DNA of 64,000 nt from Corallococcus coralloides DSM 2259 (GCF_000255295.1 NC_017030.1:7414328-7478327); one strand, 5' to 3'. Positions 15,932-25,582 are shown, counted from the stretch's first letter. The notes: generated by a model not told the origin, from the letters alone. Made by a program: numbers and translations.

Positions 15932-17071
15932 TCACGCCTGGGCGCGAGCCGCGGCCCCCCGGTAGAGCTTCGCGTACGTGTCCACCATCGTGGACAGCGA
16001 GTAGCGCTGCGCCTCGCGCTTCGCGGCCTCGCCCAGACGGGAGCGCAGCTCCGCGTCGTGGGTCAGGCGCTTCACCGCGCCGCCGAGCGCATCCACATCC
16101 TCGGACTTCACCAGGAGCGCCGTCTGACCATCGCTGTGCACTTCGCGGATGGCGGGAATCGCGTGCGACACCGTGGGCAGCCCCACCGCCATCGCCTCCA
16201 GCAGCGACAGCGAGCGGCCCTCGCGACGGGACGGCTGCACGTAGACGTCGAACGCGGGCAGGAGCTTGCTCGCCTCCAGCAGCGCGCCCGTGAAGTGCAC
16301 CCGGCCGGCCAGGGGAGACGCGGCGGCACGAGCGCGCAGCGAGGCCTCCATCGGGCCGGGACCAATCATCACCAGGTGCGTGTCCTTCGCGTCCGCGAAG
16401 TGGCGCAGGAACGCGTCCACCAGCAGGTCCGGGCCCTTCTCCTCGGAGAGGCGGCCCAGGTAGCCCACCACCGTGGCGTCCTGGGGAAGGCCCAGGCGCT
16501 CACGCGCGGCCCGGCGGGCCTCCTCGCCCGTGGCCACCTCCAGCGGCACGCCGTTCTCGATGGTGACCACGTTGGAGAGCAGCTTCGGGCTCCAGCGCTC
16601 CAGGCTGGCGCGCACCTCGCTGCCGCACGCGACCAGGGACTGGGTGAACATGGCGGCGGCCATGGCCGCGGGGCGCAGCTTGCCCTGCGGCTCCACCGTC
16701 TGATGGAAGGTGCCCATCACCGGCGTGCGCGGACGCAGCGTCCGGGTGGCGACGGCGTTGAGCCAGGGCCCCACGTCGTGGCCATGGACCACGTCCGCGC
16801 CAAAGGCGTCCACCTCCTGGGCCAGCCGGCGGATGGCCGCGGGCGTCATGCCGGCGAGGCCTCCCAACCAGACCGTGGGGACGTTGGCGCGCTGGAGCAG
16901 CTCGCGCACCGGACCGTCCGGCCCCAGGGCCAGCACCACCGATTCGATGCCCCTCTCACGGCCGTGCTGCGACAGCCGGACCACCAGCTGTTCGAGTCCG
17001 CCCATCTCCAGGCCATACATCACGTGAGCCACGCGCGTCGGGCGCGCCGTCGGGTGCATTTCGTTCTTCAT
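15932..17071 (-). CDS. GT4 family glycosyltransferase
   Basis: This 379-residue GT-B enzyme starts MKNEMHPTARPTRVAHVMYGLEMGGLEQLV, the glycine-rich loop of GT4 enzymes. Later segments are VVHGHDVGPWLNA, VGYLGRLSEEKGPDLLVDAF, LVMIGPGPMEASL and VQPSRREGRSLSLLEAMAVGLPTVSHAIPAIREV. It is the first gene of a two-gene unit with 14774-15910. The ATG at 17071 has no Shine-Dalgarno site, but a promoter-like pair (TTGTGG, TAGCTT) ends 10 bases before it, so the mRNA may be leaderless. The upstream in-frame extension to 17257 is not needed by the fold. Confidence 0.87.
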   Translation of the reverse strand: MKNEMHPTARPTRVAHVMYGLEMGGLEQLVVRLSQHGRERGIESVVLALGPDGPVRELLQRANVPTVWLGGLAGMTPAAIRRLAQEVDAFGADVVHGHDVGPWLNAVATRTLRPRTPVMGTFHQTVEPQGKLRPAAMAAAMFTQSLVACGSEVRASLERWSPKLLSNVVTIENGVPLEVATGEEARRAARERLGLPQDATVVGYLGRLSEEKGPDLLVDAFLRHFADAKDTHLVMIGPGPMEASLRARAAASPLAGRVHFTGALLEASKLLPAFDVYVQPSRREGRSLSLLEAMAVGLPTVSHAIPAIREVHSDGQTALLVKSEDVDALGGAVKRLTHDAELRSRLGEAAKREAQRYSLSTMVDTYAKLYRGAAARAQA

Positions 17072-17081
17072 GGACGCGGCC

Positions 17082-17109
17082 AAGCTAGGCACGCGCCCCA
17101 GCCCCACAA
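17082..17109 (-). promoter_or_regulatory. Promoter of the glycosyltransferase pair
   Basis: On the minus strand TTGTGG (17104-17109), a 16-base spacer and TAGCTT (17082-17087) lie immediately before the ATG at 17071. Transcription would begin within a few bases of the start codon, giving a leaderless or nearly leaderless message. Confidence 0.5.
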
Positions 17110-17240
17110 CCCCCCGAGGACGTCCCAAGGCCCGACGGATGTCCGGCAGTGGAAGTTCCTTCGCGGGGCGTGAAGGCACGGGGCCGCCCAGAGGAGGAGC
17201 GGCCCGTTTGCCCGGGGCTTCCGTCCTACGGGAGACTCGT

Positions 17241-17810
17241 GTGCATCCAACGCTCACAGGCCCCTGGGGGTCCCACCGGAGCCCCTTCTTGGGAATCCCC
17301 GATCACGACTTCCAGCTGCTCACGACCTGCGGCGACGAATCCGAGGCCGCGCTCGTGCGGGCCCTGCTCCAGGCCGACAACATCCCGTGCATCATCCAGG
17401 GCGAGCAGCACCGCTCGATGCTCGGCGTGGCCGGGGCCTACATCGAGCTGCGGGTGCTGGTCCCGGCCAGCGAGCTCGAGCACGCGCGGGAGCTGCTCAA
17501 GAGCGTGGCGCGGGGAGAACCGCCGGTGGGTTTCGCCCCCGCACCGGACGCCGACTCCGAGGAGGCGCACTGCGCGCTGCACGCCCAGCGCGCCACGGGG
17601 ACCTGCCAGCGGTGCGGCACCTTCCTGTGCGCCAGCTGTGACGGAGCGAGCGCCGGCCTCTGCGAGGACTGCGCCGAGCGCAACGACTCGGGAGCCGGGA
17701 TTCAGCGCGGCCGGAAGCGCAAGGTCATCGCATGGCTGATCCTGCTCTTCCTCTTCGGCCCGCCCTTCCTCCTCATGCTGGCGAGCACCCTCAACGCCCT
17801 GCTGCGCTGA
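17241..17810 (+). CDS. DUF2007-type protein with zinc-ribbon and C-terminal membrane helix
   Basis: This protein of about 189 residues has three parts. Near the N-terminus, FQLLTTCGDESEAALVRALLQADNIPCIIQG to LRVLVPASELEHARELLKS matches the DUF2007 'putative signal transducing' ferredoxin-like fold. A cysteine/histidine module follows, CALHAQRATGTCQRCGTFLCASCDG...LCEDCAER, which should bind one or two zinc ions and resembles B-box-like ribbons. A single membrane helix (KVIAWLILLFLFGPPFLLMLASTL) ends the protein, so it is tail-anchored. The GTG at 17241 with GGAG 6 bases upstream is chosen; the frame is open back to 17070, so the start is uncertain. Its role is unknown, perhaps protein-protein signalling. 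Confidence 0.65.
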   Translation: MHPTLTGPWGSHRSPFLGIPDHDFQLLTTCGDESEAALVRALLQADNIPCIIQGEQHRSMLGVAGAYIELRVLVPASELEHARELLKSVARGEPPVGFAPAPDADSEEAHCALHAQRATGTCQRCGTFLCASCDGASAGLCEDCAERNDSGAGIQRGRKRKVIAWLILLFLFGPPFLLMLASTLNALLR

Positions 17811-18008
17811 CCCCAGCCCGTGTCTGACATTGGCCCTTCACGGCCACCTCTCCACTCACGGCGTTGTTTCAATTCCTGGCGGAATTGTCACACGACCCTG
17901 ACCATTTATCGTCAGCCACGCGAGAAATGTCGACCACCCCTGAAGCACTTGAATTCCAGGTTGGCGACATGCGAAGCCACCGTCGGGTTCACATACTGGG
18001 AGTCCGAC

Positions 18009-20201
18009 TTGCTTCGACATGCATCGCGATGGGTCACGACGTTCGTGCTGGGTTTCACCTGGATTCAGACGGGCTGTGCTCCCGCTGAAACATCTCCCCA
18101 AGAGATAGCGGAGACGACCACCGCCGAGCAGCCGCTGCTGCCGGGTGAGCGGTCGCTGCTGGGCACCACCGCGCTCCCGGCCGTGCAGTCCGCGGACGAC
18201 AGCGGCGCGGTGGAGCTGGGCGTGCGCTTCCGCAGCGACGCTCCGGGGCGGATCATGGGCGTGCGCTTCTACAAGGGCACGGGCAACACGGGCACGCACA
18301 CCGGCAGCCTGTGGACGGCGTCCGGCACGCTGCTGGCCACCGCCACCTTCCAGAACGAGACGGCCTCCGGCTGGCAGGAGGTGCGCTTCGCCTCGCCGGT
18401 CACCATCGCCGCCGACACGAACTACGTCGTCTCGTATCACGCGCCCGCGGGGCACTACTCCGTGACGAGCAACGGCTTCGCGTCCGCGCTGGATGTGCTG
18501 CCCCTGCACGCGGAAGCGACCAGCAACGGCCTCTATCGCTACGGCACCAGCGGCTTCCCCACCAGCTCGTTCAACGCGAGCAACTACTGGGTGGACGTGG
18601 CCTTCCTGCCCAACGACACCACGGCGCCGCGCGCGCCCACCAACGTCACCGCGGTGCCCAGCTCGTCCACCGCCATCGACCTGACCTGGTACGCGTCCGT
18701 GGACGGCACGGGTGAGATGCAGGGCAACGCCCGCTGGCACCTGGTGTACCGCAACGGCCAGCTCATCGCGGAGCTGCCCGGCACCACCGTGCGCTACCGC
18801 GACACCGGCCTGACGCCCTCCACCGGGCACAACTACACCGTGCGCGGCCGTGACGCCGCCGGCAACGTCAGCGCGGCCTCCACGGTCGTCACCGCCACGA
18901 CGCTCCCGAACATGGCCTGCAACCCCTGCAGCCTGTGGAACAGCGTGACGGGCGACCCGCAGTACGAGAACGCCGACGCCACCCCCACGGAGGTCGGCGT
19001 GAAGTTCCGCACCGACGTGGCGGGCACGGTGACGAAGGTCCGCTACTACAAGGGCAGCACCGACACCGGCCCGCACGTGGGCCACCTGTGGAGCGCCACC
19101 GGCGCGCTGCTGGCCACCACGGAGACGACGCCCGCGGAGACCGGCTTCGGCTGGCGCGAGCTGTCCTTCCCCACGCCGGTGAGCCTCACCGCGAACACGA
19201 CCTACGTCGTGTCGTACTTCGCCACCGGCGGGCGCTATGCCATCACCCCGTACTACTTCAGCACCGCGGGCGTGGACATGCCCCCGCTGCACGCGCCCTC
19301 CACCGTGGAGGCTGGCGGCAACGGCGTTCGCAACCTCAACGGCAGCGCCTTCCCCACGGAGGCGTGGCTCAACACCAACTTCTGGGTGGATGTGACATTC
19401 GTCCCCGAGGAGCCCAGCGGTCCCGCGACGGTGGACCTGGCCGTGACGCAGTCGTTCCCCGCCGGCACGGGCGCCAACGGTGACGTGCTCTTCTACGACC
19501 TCACCGTGACGAACAATGGCCCGGCGACCGCCACCAACGTCGTGCTCGACGTCCCCATCCCCACGGGCTTGAACTACTTCTTCTACTCGGCGACGCCGGG
19601 CAGCAGCGGTGGCTGCTCCTTCTTCAGCGACCTGCAGTGCACCACCGCCAGCCTGGCGCCGGGCGCGACCTTCACCGTCCACGTGGAGGCCATCCCGTTG
19701 AGCGCCGGGACGTTCACCAGCCAGGCCACCGTCTCGTCCTCGCAGGTGGATTTCGTGCCGGGCAACAACACGCACGCGCTGACCATCCCCGTGGGCCCGT
19801 CCACCAACCTCGTCACCTTCGACACCATCCCCGGCCAGGACGAGACCCTCAACGGCACGTATGGCCCCATCCAGTTCGGCCTCAACAGCTGGTACATCGC
19901 GTCGCCCTGGGGTGGGTTCACCACGAAGAGTGTGTCGTTCAACGGCGGCGGCCCCACCCAGGCCAACCTGGGCATCATCGGCCAGCGTCGCATCCTGGGC
20001 CTGGATGCCTTCACCTGGGACAGCGGCGCCACGCTCACGCTGAAGTGCATCGACCTGCCCACCCTCACCTTCCCCCTGACGGCGGGACAGGTGACGCACG
20101 TGGTGCCCACCTGGACGCAGCCCTGCACGGTCTTCACGGTGATCACGTCCAACGGCTGGGACACGAACTTCGACAACCTGGAGCTGTCTCCGCGCCCCTG
20201 A
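18009..20201 (+). CDS. DUF4082 / DUF11 surface lipoprotein
   Basis: This is a secreted beta-rich protein of about 730 residues. Starting at TTG 18009 (GGGAG 7 bases upstream) gives a signal ending WIQTGC, a lipobox with Cys23. No ATG start in this frame gives a signal peptide. Two DUF4082 domains (about 55-200 and 300-455) share 'GVRFRSDAPGRIMGVRFYKG..NTGTHTGSLW' and 'TNYVVSYHAPAGHYSVT..F..YWVDVAF' patterns. A fibronectin type III domain separates them (APTNVTAVPSSSTAIDLTW). A DUF11-type domain follows (DLAVTQSFPAG to SSSQVDFVPGNNTHAL), and the last 130 residues are unassigned. DUF4082 domains are found in secreted carbohydrate-associated proteins, so glycan binding is possible but unproven. 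The 198 bases upstream are AT-richer and noncoding. Confidence 0.75.
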   Translation: MLRHASRWVTTFVLGFTWIQTGCAPAETSPQEIAETTTAEQPLLPGERSLLGTTALPAVQSADDSGAVELGVRFRSDAPGRIMGVRFYKGTGNTGTHTGSLWTASGTLLATATFQNETASGWQEVRFASPVTIAADTNYVVSYHAPAGHYSVTSNGFASALDVLPLHAEATSNGLYRYGTSGFPTSSFNASNYWVDVAFLPNDTTAPRAPTNVTAVPSSSTAIDLTWYASVDGTGEMQGNARWHLVYRNGQLIAELPGTTVRYRDTGLTPSTGHNYTVRGRDAAGNVSAASTVVTATTLPNMACNPCSLWNSVTGDPQYENADATPTEVGVKFRTDVAGTVTKVRYYKGSTDTGPHVGHLWSATGALLATTETTPAETGFGWRELSFPTPVSLTANTTYVVSYFATGGRYAITPYYFSTAGVDMPPLHAPSTVEAGGNGVRNLNGSAFPTEAWLNTNFWVDVTFVPEEPSGPATVDLAVTQSFPAGTGANGDVLFYDLTVTNNGPATATNVVLDVPIPTGLNYFFYSATPGSSGGCSFFSDLQCTTASLAPGATFTVHVEAIPLSAGTFTSQATVSSSQVDFVPGNNTHALTIPVGPSTNLVTFDTIPGQDETLNGTYGPIQFGLNSWYIASPWGGFTTKSVSFNGGGPTQANLGIIGQRRILGLDAFTWDSGATLTLKCIDLPTLTFPLTAGQVTHVVPTWTQPCTVFTVITSNGWDTNFDNLELSPRP

Positions 20202-20236
20202 GCGCGTGACGCAAGGGAGGCGGGTATGCTTCGCGG

Positions 20237-21685
20237 ATGCCCGCCGCGCCCCTGCTCCTGAGTGCAGCGACGTCCCTGCTCGCCACCACGTGGCTCCTCG
20301 CGGCGGCGCCGTCCTCCGTCGCGGTGGAGCCTTCCGGCTTCACCGTCCAGTCGGACGGCAAGGCGGTGATCATCACCCAGGTGGTTCCGGGGAGGCCGGC
20401 CGACCGCGCGAAGCTGACGCCCGGCACGCGCATCCTGCGCATCGAGTCGCCGGAGCGGACGTTCGCGCGGGGCCCCATCGAGCAACTCAACCAGACGGAC
20501 CTGCACGACGCGCTCATCGCCACCTGGGATGAACCGCTCCTGCTCTTCGTGGGGAACACGCGCGAGGACGGCCGCTACATCGGCCTCCAGCGCGATGATC
20601 CGCGTCCCGCCGAGGAGTTCCCCGGCTTCCCCCTGCCCCCGGAGAAGCGGGCCCGGCTGTCGCTCCTCCAGCAGCAGCTGCACGAAGCCCGGCGCCTGCG
20701 GGAGCTGCACCGGACGCCGCGTGAGAAGCCCGGCCTCGAGCTGCGCCACCAGAGCGAGGCCTGGGTGAAGGGCGGCCAGCTGCGGTCCGTGGACGGAGGA
20801 GGCTTCACCGGGCTGTGGATCCACCCGGAGCTCACCCTGGACGCGCGGTGCCCCGACCGGCTGGAGAAGGTGGTGCTGAGCGGTCCAGGCAAGGGATTGC
20901 CCCGGACGTTCCAGCCCGCCGAGGACTCCGTGTCCACCGGGCAGGACTTCACCTTCGACCTGCCGCTGTGGTCCGTCCGCGACGTCACCCGGGCCTGCGC
21001 CGCGGGGAAGTCGTCCCTCGCGGTGACACTGCGCGCGGAGCTGTCGTGCAAGGACGAGCCCGCCCTCCAGCAGCCCCTCCCGGTGAAGCTGTCCCTGAAG
21101 TGCGAGCAGAAGCTCCCGGACGAAGAAGCGGGTGGCCTCCGGTTGCTCAGCCTTCGCGGCGCACCGGAGGAATACGTCACGGGAACGAAGGCCGCGTTCA
21201 CGGCGGAGGCGTCAGGGCTCGACAGCGTCGTTCCCCCGGTGGCTTCGGTGACGTTCGTGGAGGTGGATGCACGGGGCAAGGTGCAGCAGCGCTTCGCCAC
21301 GGTGCCTGTGCCCCCGGGCGCGACGGAGGCGACGGCGGAGCTGACGCTGGACACGTCCACCGCGCGCACCGTGCGGCTGTCCGTGGAGGCGCGCTTCGCG
21401 GACGGCAGCACCCGCGGCTCGGACACGCGGGAGGTGAACGTCGTCACGCCGGCGTTCGTGGAGGCGCGCAGCAAGGGCTACGAGGAAGGCAGCCGTCGGG
21501 GGCGGGCGCTGGACCAGCGCTTCACACAGGAGATTCCCACCCCCTGCGCCGACATCGCAGCCACCGTGGCCTGGCTCAAGGCCCAGCCCGAGGTCGAGTC
21601 CGCCCACGGCACCGGCAAGCACAACTTCGACTACCGGGTGAAGGGCTCCGGCATCACCCAGGTCGTCAGCTGCCACGCCCCCTAG
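20237..21685 (+). CDS. Exported PDZ-domain protein
   Basis: This 482-residue protein begins with a signal peptide (MPAAPLLLSAATSLLATTWLLAAAPSSVAVE). Residues about 33-100 form a PDZ-like domain: FTVQSDGKAVIITQVVPGRPADRAKLTPGTRILRIES. No protease catalytic domain accompanies it. The middle has beta-sandwich-like segments (GLWIHPELTLDARCPDRLEKVVLSG) and six or so cysteines that may pair in the periplasm. The last part (PCADIAATVAWLKAQPEVESAHGTGKHNFDYRVKGSG) is unassigned. TATGCT lies 6 bases before the ATG with no Shine-Dalgarno, suggesting a leaderless message. It converges with the sigma factor gene, 9 bases apart. Confidence 0.65.
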   Translation: MPAAPLLLSAATSLLATTWLLAAAPSSVAVEPSGFTVQSDGKAVIITQVVPGRPADRAKLTPGTRILRIESPERTFARGPIEQLNQTDLHDALIATWDEPLLLFVGNTREDGRYIGLQRDDPRPAEEFPGFPLPPEKRARLSLLQQQLHEARRLRELHRTPREKPGLELRHQSEAWVKGGQLRSVDGGGFTGLWIHPELTLDARCPDRLEKVVLSGPGKGLPRTFQPAEDSVSTGQDFTFDLPLWSVRDVTRACAAGKSSLAVTLRAELSCKDEPALQQPLPVKLSLKCEQKLPDEEAGGLRLLSLRGAPEEYVTGTKAAFTAEASGLDSVVPPVASVTFVEVDARGKVQQRFATVPVPPGATEATAELTLDTSTARTVRLSVEARFADGSTRGSDTREVNVVTPAFVEARSKGYEEGSRRGRALDQRFTQEIPTPCADIAATVAWLKAQPEVESAHGTGKHNFDYRVKGSGITQVVSCHAP

Positions 21686-21694
21686 CTCGCGGGA

Positions 21695-22951
21695 CTACGA
21701 CCGCTTCTCGCCCGAGCAGGCAGCGGCACGCGCGCGCAGCAGCGCCTGCTCCTTCGCGTTGCGCGTGAGCGACGCCGCCCGCTCGAACTCCGCCTTGGCC
21801 TCCTTCAGCCGCCCCAGCTTCTGGAGCAGGTCGCCGCGCACGCTCGGCAGCAGGTGGTAGTGCTTGAGCGACGGCTCGGCCACGAGCTGATCCACCAGCT
21901 CCAGCCCCACGGCGGGACCAAACGCCATCGACAGGGCGACGGCGCGGTTCAGCTCCACCACGGGTGATGGTGTGAGCCGCGCGAGCACCCCGTAGAGCGC
22001 CGCTATACGCGGCCAGTCCGTCTCCTCCGGCGTGCGCGCCCGAGCATGACACGCGGCGATGGCGGCCTGCAGCGTGTACGGCCCCGCTGGCCCGGCCTTC
22101 TCGGAACGCTCCAGCGCCGCGAGCCCACGGCGGATGAGGAGCTGATCCCACAGCGCGCGGTTCTGCTCCAGGAGCAGCACGGGCTCACCCGAGGGCCCCA
22201 CCCGCGCCCGGGACCGTGACGCCTGAATCTCCATCAGCGCCACCAGCCCGTGCACCTCCGGCTCGCCCGGCGCCAGCTCCGCGAGGATGCGGCCCAGGCG
22301 CAGCGCGTCCTGGCAGAGCTCCGGCCGCATCCAGCCATCGCCCGCGGTCGCGGAATAGCCCTCGTTGAAGATGAGGTAGACGACCTCCAGCACCGACGCG
22401 AGCCGCGCCGCCAGCGCCTCGCCGTGGGGGACCTCGAAGGGGACCCCCTTCTCCGCCAGCGTGCGCTTGGCCCGCACGATGCGCTGGGCCACCGTGGGCT
22501 CCGGCACCAGGAACGCGCGGGCGATTTCATCCGTCGTCAGGCCGCCCAACAGCCGCAGCGTGAGCGCCACCCGCGCCTCCGGGGACAGCACCGGATGGCA
22601 GGACGTGAAGATGAGGCGCAACAGGTCGTCGCCGACGTCGTCGTCCAGGGCCGCGTCCAGGTCTGGCACCTCCGCCTCCTCCAGCCCGTGCCCCAGCTCC
22701 TCGTGCTTACGCGCGAGCAGCTTGTGACGGCGCATCTCGTCGATGGCGCGGCGCTTCGCGGTGGCCATGAGCCACGCACCCGGGTTCTCCGGCACGCCCG
22801 ACACCGGCCATTTCTCCAACGCCACGACCAGCGCGTCCTGCGCCAGCTCCTCCGCCTGCCCCACGTCGCGCACCATGCGCGCAAGCCCGGCAATGAGCCG
22901 GGCGGACTCGATTCTCCACACCGCGTGCACCGCGGCCTGCGCCTTGGACAT
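21695..22951 (-). CDS. ECF42-type RNA polymerase sigma factor
   Basis: This 418-residue protein is much longer than ordinary ECF sigma factors. Region sigma2 is at the N-terminus (WRIESARLIAGLARMVRDVGQAEELAQDALVVALEKWP, then NPGAWLMATAKRRAIDEMRR). Sigma4 follows (FTSCHPVLSPEARVALTLRLLGGLTTDEIARAFLVPEPTVAQRIVRAKRTL). The C-terminal 230 residues are the helical TPR-like extension (DUF6596, with LYLIFNEGY-like VVYLIFNEGYSAT) that defines group ECF42. These factors act without a classical anti-sigma and are usually encoded beside a DGPF/YCII-domain protein. No such gene is adjacent here. The ATG at 22951 or the GTG at 22957 could be the start; neither has a good ribosome site. Confidence 0.88.
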   Translation of the reverse strand: MSKAQAAVHAVWRIESARLIAGLARMVRDVGQAEELAQDALVVALEKWPVSGVPENPGAWLMATAKRRAIDEMRRHKLLARKHEELGHGLEEAEVPDLDAALDDDVGDDLLRLIFTSCHPVLSPEARVALTLRLLGGLTTDEIARAFLVPEPTVAQRIVRAKRTLAEKGVPFEVPHGEALAARLASVLEVVYLIFNEGYSATAGDGWMRPELCQDALRLGRILAELAPGEPEVHGLVALMEIQASRSRARVGPSGEPVLLLEQNRALWDQLLIRRGLAALERSEKAGPAGPYTLQAAIAACHARARTPEETDWPRIAALYGVLARLTPSPVVELNRAVALSMAFGPAVGLELVDQLVAEPSLKHYHLLPSVRGDLLQKLGRLKEAKAEFERAASLTRNAKEQALLRARAAACSGEKRS

Positions 22952-23035
22952 CGTCACGGCGCGAACTCAATCAAATGCACGTCGAACGGGCGCCCCGGAA
23001 ATCGACACGGGGGTGCGATTTTCCGCGAAGACAAC

Positions 23036-23075
23036 ACGGCCCCGGGCCTTCCTTCAGAGGAAGACCCGGGGCCGT
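23036..23075 (-). terminator. Intrinsic terminator of the EF-G gene
   Basis: A strong 17-base stem (23036-23052 with 23059-23075) encloses a 6-base loop. The one imperfect pair is a G-U wobble only on the minus strand. It begins 4 bases after the EF-G stop codon. The T-run after it is weak (GTGTTGTCTT). Confidence 0.7.
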
Positions 23076-23079
23076 CACC

Positions 23080-25185
23080 TCACGCCCGCGCCTCGGCCGC
23101 CAGGCCAGCGGCCGACTCCGGCACCGGCTCGTACGTCCCCAGGCGCATGCTCGCCACGGCGCGTCCCTGCGTGCGGCCGCGCAGCGCCGTCACGTAGCCG
23201 AACAGGCGCGCCATGGGCACCCGCGCGGACACGCACCGCGCCGCCCCCTTCGCCTCCATCCCCAGCACCCGTCCCCGCCGCGACGCCAGGTCGCCCAGCA
23301 CGTCGCCCAGGAACTCCTCCGGCGTCACCACCTCCACCTCCATCACCGGCTCCAGCCCCTGCACGCCCACGCGCCGCGCGGCCTCCTGGAGCGCCAGGGA
23401 GCCCGCCACCATGAAGGCCTGCGGCGTGCTGTCCTTCACGTGCGTGTCCCCATCCACCAACCGCACCTCCACGTCCACCAGCGGCACGCCCTCCCGCATG
23501 CCCTTCGCCATGGCGCCGGCCACGCCCTTCTCGATGGCGGGCACCAGCTCGCGAGGGATGGAGCCGCCCTTCGTGGCGTCCACGAAGACGAGCCCCGCCC
23601 CTCGCGGCGCCGGCCCCACGTCCAGCACCACGCGCGCGTACTGTCCGGGCCCGCCGGACTGGCGGACGTGGCGGTACTCCTGGCGCACCGCGCTCCGGAG
23701 CGTGTCGCGGTACGCCACCTTCGGCTGTCCCACGCGCGCCTCCACGCCGAACTCCGTCCGCAACCGGTCCACGACCACCTCCAGGTGCAGCTCACCCATG
23801 CCGGACAGCAGCACCTGGCCGCTCTCCGGATCCACGCCCAGGCGCAGCGACGGGTCCTCCGCCGCCAGCCGTTGCAGGCCCTCTTCCAGCTTCGGCAACT
23901 CCGCGGGGGAGCGCGCCTCCACGGCGAGCTGCACCACGGGCTCCATCACGTTCAACGCCTCCAGCACCACCGGCGCCTCCGGGTCACACAGCGTGTCGCC
24001 CGTGCGGACGCCCTTGAGCCCCAGCGCCGCGCACAGGTCGCCCGCGTGCACCTCCGCCACCTCCTCGCGGCGGTTGGCGTGCATGAACATCAGGCGCCCC
24101 ACCCGCTCCTTCCGTCCGGTGACGGGGTTGAGCAGGACGGTGCCCGCGCGCAGCGTGCCCGAGTACACCCGCAGGAACACGATGCCCCCCACGGCCTTGT
24201 CGCTCATCAGCTTGAACGCCAGCGCGGTGGGCGGCCCCGAGTCCGACACGGGACGGCTGACGCGCTCGCCGGTGACGGGCGCAAAGCCCTCCACCGAGGC
24301 CACGTCCGCGGGTGACGGCAGGTAGCTGACGACCGCATCCAAGAGCATCTGCACTCCCTTCTTCTTGAAGGCCGACCCGCACAGCACCGGCACCAGTGTC
24401 CGCGCGAGCGTGCCCGAGCGCAGCGCGCGCTCCAGCTCCTCCGCGGTGATGTCCTCCACCCGCCCGTCCACGAACTTCTCCATCACGCCCGCGTCCAGGT
24501 CCGCGCACACTTCAATGAGGCGCATGCGGTACGGCAGCACCGCCTCCATCAGCTCCGGGGGCACGGGCGCGCCGTCGTCAAAGCCGCCGTCGTCGCCCTG
24601 GAAGCGCACCAGCCGCATGCGCACCAGGTCCACGAGCCCCTGGAAGTCCGCGCCGTCGCCCACGGGCCACTGCACGGCCACCGGGCGCACGCCCAGCCGG
24701 TCCACCATGGACTGCACGCTCAGGGCGAAGTCCGCGCCCACCTTGTCCATCTTGTTGATGAACGCGATGCGCGGCACGCCGTAGCGGTCCGCCTGACGCC
24801 ACACCGTCTCCGACTGCGGCTCCACGCCCTGGCTGGCGTCGAACACCGCCACCGCGCCGTCCAGCACGCGCAGCGAGCGCTCCACCTCGATGGTGAAGTC
24901 CACGTGGCCCGGCGTGTCCAGGATGTTGATGCGGTGGGGCACGCCTGCCTCCCGCCCGTGCCGGGGCTGCCAGAAGGCCGTCGTCGCCGCGGAGGTGATG
25001 GTGATGCCGCGCTTCTTCTCCTGCTCCATCCAGTCCATCTCCGTGGAGCCCGTGTGCACCTCTCCCGTGGAGTGGATGCGGCCGGTGAAGAAGAGGACGC
25101 GCTCGGTGAGCGTCGTCTTGCCCGCGTCGATGTGGGCCATGATGCCGATGTTGCGATACCGCTCGATGCGCGTGGTGCGAGACAT
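23080..25185 (-). CDS. fusA: Elongation factor G paralogue
   Basis: This 701-residue translational GTPase catalyses ribosome translocation (or recycling). The G domain has the P-loop [10 protein letters not shown], switch region [22 protein letters not shown] and NKMD. Domains II-V follow, with the domain IV tip region and [14 protein letters not shown] near the C-terminus. Length and motifs are complete. It stands alone rather than in a str operon with rpsL, rpsG and tuf, so it is probably the second EF-G of this genome; the symbol is generic. GGGAG lies 7 bases before the ATG at 25185. A consensus-like promoter about 370 bases upstream implies a long leader, and a terminator follows closely. 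Confidence 0.9.
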   Translation of the reverse strand: MSRTTRIERYRNIGIMAHIDAGKTTLTERVLFFTGRIHSTGEVHTGSTEMDWMEQEKKRGITITSAATTAFWQPRHGREAGVPHRINILDTPGHVDFTIEVERSLRVLDGAVAVFDASQGVEPQSETVWRQADRYGVPRIAFINKMDKVGADFALSVQSMVDRLGVRPVAVQWPVGDGADFQGLVDLVRMRLVRFQGDDGGFDDGAPVPPELMEAVLPYRMRLIEVCADLDAGVMEKFVDGRVEDITAEELERALRSGTLARTLVPVLCGSAFKKKGVQMLLDAVVSYLPSPADVASVEGFAPVTGERVSRPVSDSGPPTALAFKLMSDKAVGGIVFLRVYSGTLRAGTVLLNPVTGRKERVGRLMFMHANRREEVAEVHAGDLCAALGLKGVRTGDTLCDPEAPVVLEALNVMEPVVQLAVEARSPAELPKLEEGLQRLAAEDPSLRLGVDPESGQVLLSGMGELHLEVVVDRLRTEFGVEARVGQPKVAYRDTLRSAVRQEYRHVRQSGGPGQYARVVLDVGPAPRGAGLVFVDATKGGSIPRELVPAIEKGVAGAMAKGMREGVPLVDVEVRLVDGDTHVKDSTPQAFMVAGSLALQEAARRVGVQGLEPVMEVEVVTPEEFLGDVLGDLASRRGRVLGMEAKGAARCVSARVPMARLFGYVTALRGRTQGRAVASMRLGTYEPVPESAAGLAAEARA

Positions 25186-25442
25186 GGAAGACTCCCGTTC
25201 CCGTCCGGGCAGCGAGGCCCGCGGGTGTGTGTTGGATTGAGACGCCGGTTGGATGAGAGGAATGGACCGGTGGCTGTCTTCAGGCGCGCACGCGCACACA
25301 GGGCCGGAAGCGGCACGTCAGGCCGCTACGGGATGGCGCGAGGACACACGAAGGCACCCCCAGGGAGGGGACGGGCGGAGACGGAGCTCACGGTGCACGG
25401 GCAACCAGCCACGCGCGCACCGGAGGACTCCGGTCCGCCTGC

Positions 25443-25544
25443 TCAAATATCGAGCAGGACCTCGTGACGGGGGGCGAGGCGCACGTCCGCCGCCGGCGCG
25501 AAGGCGCTCAGGACAGGCAGGGCATGGAGAGTGACGGGCCTCAT
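25443..25544 (-). CDS. Possible 33-residue leader peptide upstream of EF-G
   Basis: On the minus strand an ATG at 25544 opens a 33-codon frame (MRPVTLHALPVLSAFAPAADV..., ending HEVLLDI) within the leader before the EF-G gene. The ATG lies about 10 bases past a promoter-like -10 (25554-25559), so it could be translated leaderless. Its stop codon lies inside a perfect 7-base hairpin, CCTGCTC/GAGCAGG (25438-25458). No Shine-Dalgarno is present and no homologue is known to me, so this is a weak call. Confidence 0.25.
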   Translation of the reverse strand: MRPVTLHALPVLSAFAPAADVRLAPRHEVLLDI

Positions 25545-25553
25545 GATGAGACA

Positions 25554-25582
25554 GGAGTAAGACAGACAGCCCCCGCTGTCAA
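25554..25582 (-). promoter_or_regulatory. Candidate promoter for the EF-G transcript
   Basis: On the minus strand a perfect TTGACA (25577-25582) is followed by a 17-base spacer and TACTCC (25554-25559, three of six consensus matches). It lies about 370 bases upstream of the EF-G ATG. The 518-base gap 25186-25703 otherwise holds the possible leader peptide, its hairpin, and the promoter region of the divergent protease gene, in which I see no clear motif. Confidence 0.45.
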
